Origin: Brachypterus glaber
Lineage: Eukaryota > Arthropoda > Insecta > Coleoptera > Kateretidae
Assembly (NCBI GenBank): GCA_958510825.1
Contig: OY294047.1
Span: forward strand, 42,058,006 to 42,122,005
Direction of reading: 5' to 3'
DNA length: 64,000 nt
Shown: positions 1 through 11,457 of the stretch, one piece after another
Numbering within the stretch: the stretch's first letter is position 1
Layout of the letters: every line of letters begins with the position of its first letter
Program-made: the position numbers and the translations under genes
Notes under the pieces: generated by a model
Told to the model about the DNA's origin: nothing
Databases searched by the model: none
The model's input: the letters and a program-made list of their open reading frames with translations, nothing else

Positions 1-246
1 AAAACTAAAAATTCAACAAAAACAGTTTTAGAAAATTTTTTTAGAACTCAAAGGCACGTTTTTGTACAAAAATCACTAACAAAAATTAGGCTCCAGCTAT
101 TATCGGCAATATAAGATACTGCCATTTATTAATAGATACTTCAACTTGAAGGTTAGTGTTCCCAAGTGAAAACTAGTGCCCCTAAAGTTCTTACTTTAAT
201 TATAATCAATTCTTTAATTATTATTAAAGAATTAAACAGTCTAAAT

Positions 247-1321
247 CAGCGACGCACCCAGGATTTTTTTTGGGGGAGCTGAGCCTGGCACGGCCTCAAT
301 ATTTTTCTTACGGTGGCAAGCTCTCCAACAGTTACTGTTACTGTTACCTACTGTAGGTATCAATAAAAGGTTTTCGTCAAGTGACAAACAAGGGTGTGGC
401 CAGACTTTTTGGCAATATTGGTAAGCAAGTTTAGCGCCGCAGACAATTGATTAGAATTTTCGAGGTTTTATTAAAAAAAAACTTTAAATAGACCGAGAAA
501 ATCAGGAAATCTTAAGGTTTTTGCATTTTCCATCAGAACTTGTAGACATGTAATTACTTTTATAAATTTGTTAATTAAAATTGTAACATCAATTTATTGG
601 TTATCAAGTGTAGCGCCGCAGGAGAAAATTTTTTCAGTATACAGTTTTCAGGACCGGTAATTGCTAAAAAATTAGAAAGGCAAATTAATTTATAAAACTT
701 GAAATAGGTAGGTGAAACTACTTAAAACAACTTATCATGCTCAGCACCGCAGGCGTAAATTGTTAGAAATATTAAGTTTTTGAATTTTCCAGATACCTCA
801 GAATTTGACATGTAAATAATATTATAAAACCTCTTAATTAAAATTTTAATATCATATCAAGGCTAATCAAGTTTAGCGACGCAGGCGATATTTTTTTGCA
901 GTTTAGATTTTTTTAGTATAGATAATTTCTAAGAATTCGAAAAGCAAATTTTATAAAACTTCAAATGGATAATGGAAATCTCTTAAAATATAACTCATCA
1001 TGTTTAGCAGGCGAAAAGTTTTAGAAATCTTACTTTTTTACATTTTCCAGGCACATTAGAATTTGAAATGTAAATAATTTTCTAAAATGCTAATTGCTAA
1101 TTAAGTTTAAAAAGGCGAAAATTTTTTACAGTTAATATTTTATTAAACTTCTGATTATTTTATAAAATCTATTTAGAAAAGTCCAAACATTAGCGCCGCA
1201 GGCGAAATGTTTTGAAAAGCAAACAAGCAAAATAGTTTAAAAGCCATTTTAAAAAATTAAAATTTGAGAGCTTGGGGGGGGGCTGTAGCCCGCCAGCCCC
1301 CTCCCCCTGGGTGCGCCACTG
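247..1321. mobile_element. hAT-like TIR element with internal repeats
   Basis: The left end reads CAGCGACGCACCCAGG and the right end, reverse-complemented, CAGTGGCGCACCCAGG. The flanking octamers GTCTAAAT (239-246) and GTATTAAT (1322-1329) agree at 6 of 8 positions, as expected of an aged hAT 8-bp target duplication. No transposase ORF is present, so it is non-autonomous. Inside, a motif close to AGTTTAGCGCCGCAGGCG recurs near 430, 610, 741, 872, 1001, 1105 and 1190, giving diverged units of about 90-180 bp. Confidence 0.6.
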
Positions 1322-1802
1322 GTATTAATGCCCAGTGCCTTAATGCCTTAACGTAATATGTTAGGCAACATTTGAAGCAAATAAATGACTGTCTTTTATG
1401 ATTTTGTTATACTTTTTTGTTTGGACAATTTAAACGTTCAATATATTAAATAACTAAATTTTCCTTCGTTTTTTTTTCAAGTTACTTTTAAATAAAAATT
1501 AGCCTATAATATATGACTGTAATTTCAAATAATTGGAATTCGTAAAAATTATGTGCCTATTTTAAATATTAATAGCACTATAATTTTAAATTAGAGTATA
1601 CTGGTCTCCGGGGTTTTGTTCAGAGAAATTATGCTTCCTTCCTCGCTTAAACTGAAAGTATTTTGCACTCTGGGGTATTTTCAATGCAAAAAACTTTTTT
1701 TTTCTTGGTTTAGTATGGACAAATTTTAAACTGACAAACTTTTTAATGATTAAAAATGTTAACCTTTGGACAATAATTATTACTGGACATCATAATGACA
1801 TA
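1322..1802. other. AT-rich spacer, nothing recognised
   Basis: No coding potential or inverted ends were seen. The last two bases (TA, 1801-1802) are the left target dinucleotide of the next element. Confidence 0.5.
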
Positions 1803-2665
1803 CAGTGAGGTCTAAAAGTCACCCCCACCTTGAACTAGTGGATATATCGACCCGAAATTTTAAACACGTAAATAAAACAACATACTTTCTTTTTGCATAT
1901 CGATACCCCAAGCAACAAAGCCGTAACTTATATATTGTCATTTTTCACGACAGCTAAATTTATATATTTTTTTTGTATATAAGGGTGGGCTAATGATTGA
2001 AGTGGAAAGGTAGCCACGTGATACATCATTTGAAAGCTTATAAAATTCTCTACTTAACTGTATAAGTAGTTATTTTTTATTTATTGTTTGTTTCTGATAA
2101 TATTCAAGTTTAGAATTTTTTACTTTAGTGTTTTTAGGTAAACTTTTGGTTAAAATGGTCTGTGGAGAAATCTGAGTAGTACCACCATGTGTTTTTTTTT
2201 TCAATGCGTTTACCTATGAGTATAACTCAAAATGGGCCTAACTTGAGTTACATCCTTGTTGGATGGGAGAGTCTATATGATATTTTCAGCTTTTAAAATG
2301 AAGGAAAGTAGCATATTTTTTAAAATAGAATGGAGTCGTGCTATACCATATTTTTTATCAAGAAATCAAATTAGTCACTTTTTAAGGGGTTAAAATATAT
2401 CCAAACGCTATAGGGTTGAAAATGGAAATTTTCTTCAAACTTTTTGAAAAATTTTTAATTTTATTATTCTAAAACGTATATTATACTAAACTAATTTTAA
2501 ACGATATAAATAAAAATTTACAAAAAAAAAATAAAAAATCATATTTTTTAGCAAAAAAAAAAATAAAAAATCAAAACCTTAAAAAAATATTTAAAAAATT
2601 ATAAAATATACGGCCAAATAGAAAATTCTTTTTGCTTTAAAATAATGTATTACATGGCCCCCTAA
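1803..2665. mobile_element. CAGTG(A/C)GGTC-family MITE, right end lost
   Basis: A TA at 1801-1802 precedes CAGTGAGGTCTAAAAGTCAC, matching the left end of the complete family member at 29345-30061. Interior stretches (for example around 2015-2065 and 2635-2660) also match that copy. The copy ends near 2665 without the right terminal repeat. Confidence 0.6.
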
Positions 2666-2992
2666 AAGCTAAATACATCATCATATATCATATATCATAT
2701 ATAGTTTTATTCAAATTATACATTCGTATTTTGTAAATTTACAAATAAATTATTGTATTTATAATTTTTAATTGGTTTGTTGTAATATTTGAATATCAAT
2801 AAATTTTTGTAAATAATTAAATTTTTGTAAATAATTAAATTAAAGTGTTTAAAAATTTTATGAAAGATATGAAATATTTGTATTTTTCAAGACTTAAAAA
2901 AAACTACTAAATATTGTAAATCCCTTTCAAGGTTTATTCACAACAAATCAGTGGTTATAGAATAATACCAATAATATAACAAGCTAGAAAGG
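2666..2992. repeat. AT-rich stretch with tiny tandem duplications
   Basis: It contains an ATCATATATC-type run at about 2679-2703 and a two-copy direct repeat of an 18-mer ending in GTAAATAATT at about 2803-2840. Nothing else was recognised. Confidence 0.5.
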
Positions 2993-3558
2993 ACATGTTT
3001 TATAGCCGAGTGTATTAAATCCCGAGCTGTGTAGCAGCGAGGCTATAATAGTCTTCTACCGTGGTTTATATATTAGCTTTTTCACTATTAGCACTATTTA
3101 ACTATTTTTATTCAAATAATAAAATTAATTATTAACAGAAATTATATTTCTTGAAATTTTCATAAAAATTAAGTAGCCTTGATCGATGACATTTGCTCAA
3201 ATAAATACTTTGAACTGACGTGTAAAAATTTAGTTTTTTTTAATTTTTTTTCATATTTAGCTAATTATTAATTTTATTAATTGGTAATAATTATAATTAA
3301 TTATATTTAATAAATAAAAAGTTATTTAAAGCTATTTTCTTGGGTTTAGTTAGTAAATTGCACAAAGAACTGAAACATCTAAAGTGACAGACATCAATTG
3401 TTTATAAACTTTACTCCTACTTGGAGAGAAAAAAAATATTATTGCTATAGGTGAAGAAAATTGATTCACAGTCTGAAAACGTGATAAATAATGGTATGTT
3501 CTAAAGCTAGTAGTAGCTACGCAGCTTGGGATTTAATACGTTCAGCTATAAAAAATGT
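2993..3558 (+). mobile_element. Repeat P, copy 1 (short TIRs)
   Basis: The ends are inverted copies of each other: left ACATGTTTTATAGCCGAG and right TTCAGCTATAAAAAATGT, with similarity reaching about 50 bp inward (GGGATTTAATACxxTC). No coding region is credible; the 60-residue ORF inside at 3491-3673 is unsupported. A second copy lies inverted at 6541-7056. Confidence 0.6.
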
Positions 3559-4698
3559 ATTCTCTACCTTAGTATATAATTACTATTATTTTTCAAGATT
3601 TTGTAAATTTACACATCAGTTGCAAAGAAGAAATGTTTGTAATAACATAGGCCAACAAATTTTCAAGTCTTGAAAGTTGATTTGGATCTGACAGCTGATT
3701 TTGGGTACATTGGTTATGTTGATTTCGTCCTATTCTGAAAAAATAATCTATTATCTCCGTTTTTTTTTTTCGTTTTGATTCAAATGTATTATCCTAATGG
3801 TTAAATCCTACAATGTCAATTCGAATTTATAATTTCTCACCGCCGCAAATTTTGTATATTTGATTATTAAATTGAGGTCTCGGCTTGGCGAAAATGGCTT
3901 CAAACGCACAGAGCTATGAATTTATGTACTCATGCCAACAGCCAGCCCTGTTGTCCAAACCACTTTTTGAAAAAAGGCATGGAAAAAAATGTGTTTTTTT
4001 TTTACTTACAAAACGCCAGAATCAATAATTTTAAATGATTTACATATTTTTATCAAAATTGGTAACTGGAGATTTTTGAACTCAATAATATTTTTTTTAT
4101 CAACACTAGGGGTGGAAACACAAATTTTAATTAATTTTTTTTAATAGTTTTATAATTTTCAGGGGTTTTAGGGTCGCTGAAACTGAATAACTATAGGGAG
4201 TAATTATTTTAAAATTTCACAGTTATTTTATAAAATTTGTTTTCAAGTCGATGAAACTTATAATTAAAAAAGTCTACCTCACCTCTGGTCAACTTCGGAC
4301 ATTTTTTTTATTTTTTAGATAATTATGATAGATTTCAATAAAATTGATGTGTGAAAGGTTACGTAAATAGATTTTACTGTTAAATATCCCCTATATCCGA
4401 AAAATTGCAAATTACACGAAATTAAAAAAAAAAAATGTTTTACAAAAGCAGGAAAGCTATTTTCTAAAACAGAAAAGTTCAGAAAAAAATGGACTTTTCC
4501 CGAAAAAGTCACGATCCAGATTTTTTATAAAACGTGTATTTTTCTACATCAAAAGACCCTAAGTACAGAGGCCTAAGAATTAGCTTACCTTTACTTGTAT
4601 ATTCAGTATAACGTTGCTCTTTAACCGAAGAATGGCTGTAGTTCCGTAACCATCCATTTATAAACACATATTATTAATATAATGTTATAAAAATAAAT
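3559..4698. other. AT-rich sequence, no element resolved
   Basis: The only recognisable item is a GGTCGCTGAAACTGAAT motif near 4171. Its relatives occur near 10330, 15120, 15260 and in the 62-kb minisatellite, so it belongs to a dispersed repeat. Small ORFs here have no protein-like composition. Confidence 0.4.
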
Positions 4699-4922
4699 CT
4701 GTATCCCGGAGGTAAACGACACCATGTCACAAAAACGTAATTTTTTAGGAGAACAAGTTTTCTATCCTTTTTTTAACATTAAATGCATGGGCATGGTTTT
4801 GTTTTCCATTGTATTATTTCTGTTATTCTTCCATGTAAAGCGAAAAATGCCCATCAAGGACATGGTGATATCTCTGTTTCACAAAAAATTGACATGGTGT
4901 CCTTTACCTTCGGGATCCAGAA
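4699..4922. repeat. Foldback repeat with ~33-bp arms
   Basis: The left arm at 4701-4732 (TATCCCGGAGGTAAACGACA then CCATGTCA) is inverted at 4888-4920 (TGACATGGTGTCCTTTACCT then TCGGGATC). The overlapping ORFs at 4724-4960 and 4783-5052 read through this hairpin and are not taken as genes. Confidence 0.55.
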
Positions 4923-5030
4923 ATATATATCAAAAACTAAGCGTTTTTATGCTCATTTAAAAAAACATACATATAGTGCAGCTTTATATAAACATGTATC
5001 TAAAAATGCAAAATACATAACTACTATACC

Positions 5031-5745
5031 GGGTGTCCCACCACATTCTTAAAAAGTTTTATCTCCGTTATTACAAAGTATAATTTTTTTTGCAAAAAAT
5101 ATTTTATTGACATATCCAAAACTACCCCTTGCTTACCCACCCCTTTGAAACCATCCCCAACTTCTGTTTTTCAAATAGCACCCCCCATTTTTATCAAAGA
5201 ATATGAAAGTATATTTTATTCTGAATTCAACCAATAAGATATCACATTTAACACATGGTTTAATTAAGAATATAATGTGCTTTCATATTCTTTATTAAAA
5301 ATAGGGGGGTGATTCCAAGAGGGTCGGTAAGTGAGGGGTAGTTTTGCATATGTCAGTAAACTCTACTTTGACTCGCATTTAATTTTATTTTTTCAAGAAT
5401 TTTGATGTTTTAAAATAACGGAGATACAGCCCGTCTAAAACCTAGTGGGACATTATAAAATAGTTTTTATTTGGAGTCTCTCTAAAGAAGAAGATACCAC
5501 TTATAATACATGGTTGAATTAAGAATGCACTTTTATACTCTTTATTAAAAATTGGAAGGTGATATTTGAAAAACAGAAGTTGGGGGTGTTTTCAAGGGGG
5601 TGATAGGCAAGGGGCGGTTTTAGATGTCAATAAAATACTTTTTGGCTCCCATTTAACGCAATTTTTTTTCAAAAATTTCTATCTTTTTAAATAAGGAAGA
5701 TATAGCTTGTCAAGAATCTGATGGGCCATCAAACAAGGCCTTTTG
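5031..5745. mobile_element. CCGGGTGTCCC-type MITE, internally rearranged
   Basis: The left end is TA CCGGGTGTCCCACCAC at about 5029-5046. A segment running to a CTCCGTTAT box is inverted at about 5290-5456 (AATAACGGAGATAC...AGTGGGACAT). A diverged direct copy of that half follows at about 5515-5745. So it is a foldback element with one half duplicated. The far TIR lacks the CCGGGTG terminus. Confidence 0.5.
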
Positions 5746-6097
5746 TTGGGCTTAAGTATACATTTGATTAAATTGTTTGTGTTTTCGTTAAAGTGAATTA
5801 CGTTTGTTTGCGCCTGCATCTAATAAACCTAAGATGAAGTTCCCATCGTAAAAGCTTTTCCCTAAGACTCAGTATTAGTGACTCATTTGTTTTAAAATTC
5901 TATTGTTCTTGCGAAATAGCTTGGTTGGCTTTTAAAACTAAATGAAATTACACTGTAGCAAAAAAAAATTGTACCCGGGTACATCAAAAAATAATTCTGA
6001 ATAAAAAGATAAATGGAAGGAAAGGTCATTTTTACTACAAATGCAAAGCATTATGCAGGGTAATTCACCCAACAAAAATCACTAATTTGTTGACGTT
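5746..6097. other. Spacer, nothing recognised
   Basis: No ORF or inverted end was seen. Confidence 0.45.
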
Positions 6098-6366
6098 ACA
6101 TAGAAAAAACGGATCCTTGAACCAAGGACACGTGTCTTTGGATATGTTCAAAGCCATATTCTCTTGTTTCAAGGATGGCATTTCCTTGAACCAAAGTCAA
6201 TGTCCTTAAATAAAGATCTCGGATTTTTATTCCAAAACCCGTGCTCTTCATTCAAGGACATTAACTTTGGTTCAAGAAAATGCCAGCCTTGAAACAAGAG
6301 AATATGGCTTTGAACATATACAAAGACACGTGTCCTTAGTTCAAGGAATCCGTTTTTTCTATGTAT
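6098..6366. mobile_element. Long-hairpin MITE
   Basis: Two arms of roughly 115 bp, near-perfect inverted copies, start at TACATAGAAAAAACGGATCC and end at the complementary CCGTTTTTTCTATGTA. They flank a centre of about 40 bp. Few mismatches suggest a young insertion. No coding capacity. Confidence 0.75.
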
Positions 6367-6540
6367 TATTAAATTTATGGAAATATAATTTATACCAATT
6401 AAAATAGACCCAACAAGCTACATGTGTGCTCAAACAAAAGTTTTCAACTAGCTTTTGTTTTCGAGCAATATAATATTTAACAGTCATTTTAATTGTTATT
6501 TTAAATAAAATAATATAACAATAAAATATTTTTTTCACTG

Positions 6541-7056
6541 CTAGCTTTAGAACATACCATTATTTATCATGTTTTCAGACTGTGAAATCATATTTCTTCA
6601 CCTATAGCAATAATAATTTTTTCTCTCCTAGTAGGAGTAAATTTTATAAACAATTGATTTCTGACACTTTAGATGTTTCAGTTCTTTGTGCAATTTTTAA
6701 TAATTAAACCCAATAAATTTGCTATAAATAACTTTTTATTTAATAAATATAATTAATTATAGTGATTACCAATTAATACAATTAATAATTAGCTAAATAT
6801 TATGAAAAAAAAATAAAAAAAACTACATTTTTAAACGTCAGTTCAAAGTATTTATTGGAGCAAATGTCATTGATCAAGGCTACTTGATTTTTATGAAAAT
6901 TGAATTTTCTGTTAATAATTTATTTTATTATTTGAATAAAAATAGTTAAATAGTGCCAGTAGTGAAAAAAACAATATATAAACTACGGTAGAGAAGACTA
7001 TTATAGCCTCGCACTCTTAAATCCCGGCATTTAATACGCTCGGCTTTAAAAAATGT
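6541..7056 (-). mobile_element. Repeat P, copy 2 (inverted, one end truncated)
   Basis: This matches the reverse complement of 2993-3515 along its length (for example TTCAGTTCTTTGTGCAAT and GGAGCAAATGTCATTGATCA). It lacks the terminal ~45 bp next to 6541 and keeps the other end with GCTCGGCTTTAAAAAATGTT. Confidence 0.65.
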
Positions 7057-7602
7057 TTTCTCTACCTTGGTATATAATTACTATTATTTACTTTTAAATA
7101 ATGTGTTAAAAAAATAATAATTTCAAATTATTAGTAACATTTATATATTTTGTTAAGGATTGTTTTACAAGTATCCTAAAGGTTTAATTTATTTTCATCT
7201 CGACTTAGATTTTTAAGATGATAACTTGCAGTTACACGTTACACTCTAGGTTTTTAGCGTTTTATTTTCTTATTTTCGAAAAACCAAAAACTTTGTTTTT
7301 AAGTCAATTAGAACATTTTAGGTGAAAGGTAAAAACAATCTATCTGACGCCTAATGACGTAAGCACAATGGCGTAAGCCTAAGCGTAAGCCTAATAGCGT
7401 AAGCCTAATATCGATTATTTATTTTTGGCAAAATATGCGTTATTAAATAGTTTAAGTTATATCAAAATAAATCTAGGAAAAAACTCTTTAGTTAAGTTAT
7501 TAAGTAGTGCTTGGTTACTAGTAGACTATTCAATAATATTCAGTTAAAGTGTAAATTTAAATAGTTAATTTGTTTTATTGAAATCAAAACAAATGCATAG
7601 GT
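7057..7602. repeat. P-flank copy and short GCGTAAGCCTAA tandem
   Basis: The first ~30 bp (TCTCTACC then TTGGTATATAATTACTATTA) repeat the sequence just after copy 1 of repeat P (3559-3592), so the repeat unit may extend past its TIR. A small tandem array built on GCGTAAGCCTAA occupies about 7344-7412. The rest is featureless. Confidence 0.5.
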
Positions 7603-7930
7603 GATGTTAGGTCTATGTGCTAAATGTGGATCGGACAATAAAGATATAATTAATTGTGATGGGTATAAGAAAAGTCTATGCAAAGCATGCATACACTGAG
7701 AAAAAGAAGATTACGATTTTTATGTAATGAGTGCGATAATAATTTTCTAATCGTAGGCAAACAATTAAAACAAGATGTTAATGATTTGAAAAATCAAATT
7801 TTGTCCACCAATAAAATAAAAAAAAAAAGGCAGTTCCAAATCGAGTCAAAGGTCACAAATTATTTTTTTATTTGCGGCCCTAAACCCTACAAAATAAACC
7901 CAAAATCGAAACTCCCTGAATTATTATAGA
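7603..7930 (+). pseudogene. Zinc-finger ORF1-like fragment, frameshifted
   Basis: From ATG 7603 the frame reads a cysteine-rich stretch (LCAKCG, then INCDGYKKSLCKACIH) and stops at TGA 7699. After a frame change the neighbouring frame continues FLCNECDNNF followed by the heptad-like VGKQLKQDVNDLKNQI. The C-x2-C ... C-x4/5-C-x2-C ... C-x2-C spacing followed by a coiled coil resembles PHD-type fingers at the N-terminus of ORF1 proteins of insect non-LTR retrotransposons. That assignment is inference. No RT follows, so this would be a detached, dead fragment. An unrelated zinc-binding domain is the alternative. Confidence 0.35.
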
Positions 7931-8140
7931 TAAAACTACCTGACCTCTAGAGTAGGTATATCTATAATGAGATGTTGGATAAATAATTTAGCGTCTTATG
8001 GACTTGATTCTTTTCAATGTCCAGGGACGTCCGCCAAGAGTATTTTTTCTCTTTTTAGTAAATTATATTTCATTTAAACCACTTGTATCGTAAATTCTTT
8101 CTGTATCTTACTTTAGGGATTTTCCAAAGCCTTATAAAAA

Positions 8141-8208
8141 AAACAAGCTGTAAATATATGTAATGCTTCGCATTTCATAGTATACTCCTCAAAGTGGTTA
8201 GTATATTG
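8141..8208 (-). repeat. Repeat K fragment
   Basis: ACAAGCTGTAAATATATGTA then ATGCTTCGCATTTCATAGTA match the end of the foldback at 12707-13042. Confidence 0.5.
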
Positions 8209-8215
8209 CTTGTCA

Positions 8216-8440
8216 AAAGTTGGAAAAATACGATATTGAACGGTCGTTTTGACAGGGACGTTAAGTAGCCTTGTTTCAAATGGCACCCATTCAAAATTTT
8301 ATGTTTTCAAGCCAAGCCGATTAGTATTTGCAAAACATGACATTATGCTGTCATTTTGACAGGTACATTGGTTGTTCTTGTCAACAGACACCCATACAAA
8401 ATTTCATATTTCTAGGTCAAAGCGTTTAAAAGTTGGCTAT
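8216..8440. repeat. Two-copy diverged tandem repeat
   Basis: Two units of about 115 bp each carry a TCATTTTGACAGG-like box followed by CACCCATNCAAAATTT and ATNTTTCNAGNC. The units are clearly diverged. Nothing codes here. The following ~260 bp to 8700 are AT-rich and unassigned. Confidence 0.45.
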
Positions 8441-8699
8441 AACTTTTTTGTTTATAAATGGATTTGTTTCAAAAATTACTATTATTATTTCTTATAACTA
8501 ATACTAGTATAACTAATATTAACTAATATTACTAGTATATTATTATAATGTAATGTTTTTTAAAAAATGATAATTTCCTTTAATTTTTTATTTTATTGAA
8601 TTTGCGCCCTTTATAATTTGTTATGCTTGAAGGAGTGTTTTTTTTAAAGAATACGCTTCTTCCTCTCTTCATATCGTTCGGATATTACTTTCTTAAGTT

Positions 8700-8942
8700 A
8701 TCGTACTGACAAGTTTTCTACCCAAAATAGCGTGAGTTCGATTCTCGCCGGCGCCGATTTGCCTTTTTCAGTTAATTAATAATTGATATTTGGCGAAGTA
8801 AGTAAGTGAAGCGGACACTCCCTATAAATTGGTTCGAAAGTAAATTAAAGCCGGTGGTTCCCTCTACTACTAGCCCACACAAGTCCTGGACTTAGGGGAT
8901 GCTTAATTAAGTAGAATAGTACGAGGTTAAACAAAAATGTAA
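8700..8942 (+). mobile_element. tRNA-derived SINE, 5' truncated
   Basis: It matches the longer copy at 40182-40462 from CGTACTGACxAGTTT onward, including the B-box-like GAGTTCGATTCTC, AGCCGGTGGTTCCCT, ACAAGTCCTGGACTTAGGGG and the tail GTACGAGGTTAAAC. The A-box part is missing. Confidence 0.7.
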
Positions 8943-8953
8943 ATTTAAAAATA

Positions 8954-9130
8954 CACTGACAGAATAATAGCGTTATTAATACAGCAACATAGTGTTATAT
9001 ATGCGCCAACCACAAATTGTACTATAGTATAGTACTAACTATAATATAAGATAACATTTGTTGCTGTATTTATGCTATAACATATTACAAAATATGGTTG
9101 GCGCCTATATTACAAAAATTTCTATCAGTG
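8954..9130. mobile_element. CACTGA(C/T)AGAA MITE, 177 bp
   Basis: The ends are CACTGACAGAA and TTTCTATCAGTG. TA dinucleotides lie at 8952-8953 and 9131-9132. Inside, ATGCGCCAACCA and its inverse TGGTTGGCGCC form subterminal inverted repeats. Confidence 0.7.
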
Positions 9131-9132
9131 TA

Positions 9133-9695
9133 CACTGATAGAAAACTATCGTAATAAGTAGCGTAATTAGGTTATAGAATACAACAATAAATAGTTGTAT
9201 ATGCGCCAACCACTATAAATTGCCTAGAATACAACAAAAGAAAACAAGCAAACGCGTTCGGCATTTACAAACGAGTGCAGTTGTTCGATTTACAACAACA
9301 AATTATACACATTTTATTTTAAATTCACATATTACATTTATGTGTACATAAAAACTAACTATCACATGTTATTACTTGTACATGTATATGCTTATCGTTA
9401 GGTATACTTATGCCATAGAAAATTCAGCCCAAAATGCCTACTACCAACATTTTGGTAAAATTAGCTGATTAAGGATCCTTCATCAAATACGGGCACTATA
9501 ATAGTACATTGTACAATGTTGTTGTAAAATTAAAAACTATAAAGTTGTTTAGTATATATAATATTTATATTTGATTGTATTTATGATAACGTTATAATAT
9601 TTTGGAATAATGGTAAAAATTGTATTTTATACACTCGTTTATACCTAAAACACAACAACTTTTTTTATTAATATTTTTAGATTTTTTTATCAGTG
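9133..9695. mobile_element. Second CACTGATAG element, abutting the first
   Basis: It begins CACTGATAGAAAACTATCG and ends ATTTTTTTATCAGTG, with TA at 9131-9132 (shared with the preceding MITE) and 9696-9697. TATGCGCCAACCACTA near the left end matches the first MITE, so both are one family with different interiors. No transposase is visible. Confidence 0.6.
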
Positions 9696-9697
9696 TA

Positions 9698-10141
9698 CAA
9701 GAAATATTCGGATGGACGAACTATCCGTTTGGACTTTGATGGACATACAGATAGATTTTTTGAAAGTTGTTTCGAATTCGATAGAAAGCATTTTATACAA
9801 AAAAAAATTGGTCTAGGGTAATTTTTGTGAATTTTGGAAATTTTAAAACCATCAGTACAATACTGTTTCTGCTCTAAAGCTGTTAAGAGTATAATGATAC
9901 ATCCAACACCTATTGGATTGGATTTATGCCGATGTAATTTTGTGACTGACAGCACAATTATCTAGAGTGTAAATTTAAGACCTAAGGATTTCGTACGAAA
10001 GTATTTGAAGTAGAAGGAAGTAAAGGATAAAACAAATATATGACTAAAAAATAAATTAAAAGTTACGTTTTAATTAAAAACACAAACAAAATGATAAATA
10101 TTTTAATTAAAAATTAAAATTATTACTTTAATTATTAAATA
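9698..10141. other. Spacer, nothing recognised
   Basis: A 92-residue minus-strand ORF (9677-9955) starts in the spacer and ends inside the MITE terminus. It lacks any known motif and is not annotated. Confidence 0.4.
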
Positions 10142-10563
10142 ACACCGGCCCACAAAATAAAAAAGTATATTGTCCTGGGGTGAAGACTCATCCAATGTTA
10201 TATATTTTTAAGCGCTGAATTTAAATCTAATAAAAAATTTAGACTAGACTAGACTTACAAAATTAGTAAAAATAACCAAAAATATCATATAAAATCTATC
10301 CCGTCGGTAAAAATCTAATCTGATAATAGATTTGAATTCAGCGACTCAAAATTAATAAAAACAGGCAAAAACAAGTCATATTCTTTAACAAATGTGCGAA
10401 AAATTATTTTAAATGTGAGATTTTTGGGAATTTTTATTCATTTTTTGAGTCTAGTTGAAAAATCAGCCGGTTGATGTCCAATTAGACATTAGATTTAAAT
10501 CCCAGCACCTCAAAATACATAAAAATAATATAATATACTTTTTTTGTTTTTTTGGACCTGTGT
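10142..10563. mobile_element. ACAC(C/A)GGNCCA TIR element
   Basis: The left end ACACCGGCCCACAAAAT and the right end, reverse-complemented, ACACAGGTCCAAAAAAAC are each followed by a TATATTnT box. The interior has an ATTCAGCGACTCAAAAT motif shared with 15260. Non-autonomous. Confidence 0.5.
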
Positions 10564-10750
10564 AATTATTTAGTTTACAAAGTTATTTAGTTTTTTATTT
10601 ACGAATTGTTCTTTCTAGGTAAAGATAAATAAAAAACAGTAAGAGTTTATTAAAAAAATAATTTAAATTTTTGTAATTATAAAAGTTTACTTCAGTAAAT
10701 GTATTTAGAATCTGTCTACAGTCTAAAATGTAAAATTTTACCAAAAACCG

Positions 10751-11013
10751 ATCTTGGTTTGGGGTAACCAGATCAATATATTACAATATTATTGTATTAG
10801 TAAAATACGGACCAACTATTTTTCTGGTTACTGAAACCAGAAATCTGGTAAGGGCAACAATATAATTTTTTGTGGTATCAGAAAGAAACCTTAGCATCTA
10901 AGGATTTCGTGAGCACAATAATTGGTAATGTTGCCTTCGCCAGATACCTGGTAACAGCAACTAGAAAAATAGTAAAGCCATATTTAACTATCCTGGTTGT
11001 CCCAACCCAGCTT
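10751..11013. mobile_element. Short TIR element (CTTGGTTTGGGG ends)
   Basis: ATCTTGGTTTGGGGTAACCA at the left is the diverged inverse of ATCCTGGTTGTCCCAACCCA at the right. No ORF. Confidence 0.4.
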
Positions 11014-11457
11014 ACTTTTTTTTAGTGTAAAGCTTTACCTTTAAAGGTAAATGGACGGAGGTACGGACCAACAGAACAAAACTGTAGCACTAGTGAAAAA
11101 ATTCAATGAGTCATTAAAAGTTAATACTAATTCTTATTCTTTTTACTATACTTATACTTTTGTATGGCTTCCAACAAAGAGGTACTTAAGTGCTTCTTTT
11201 CGATAATAGCTTTTTTAATGAAAGGCGAAAAAAATTGAGAGTCAAAGTTGAGATTTAGAGGAAAAGTTTAATAGGACATGCAGTACCTAAGTAGTTATGC
11301 ATTTTTAAAACGCCTTTTCAGATTATGAATTTGCAGACGAAAGGTAAGCTGTAACTAACTTCAAGACTGTTGAATCAACAGTGTTTGACTGGCCATGCAT
11401 TTTATCGGGCATATGCTCGTTTCTCCAAAACCAATATTGTTTAGATACATGTTTATA
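11014..11457. other. Spacer, nothing recognised
   Basis: Overlapping ORFs on both strands at 11323-11641 have no family motif and cross the start of a TIR element, so they are not annotated. Confidence 0.4.

Noticed and set aside
4724..5052. Overlapping ORFs of 78 and 89 residues
   Set aside because: They read through a foldback repeat and into a MITE end, with no domain.
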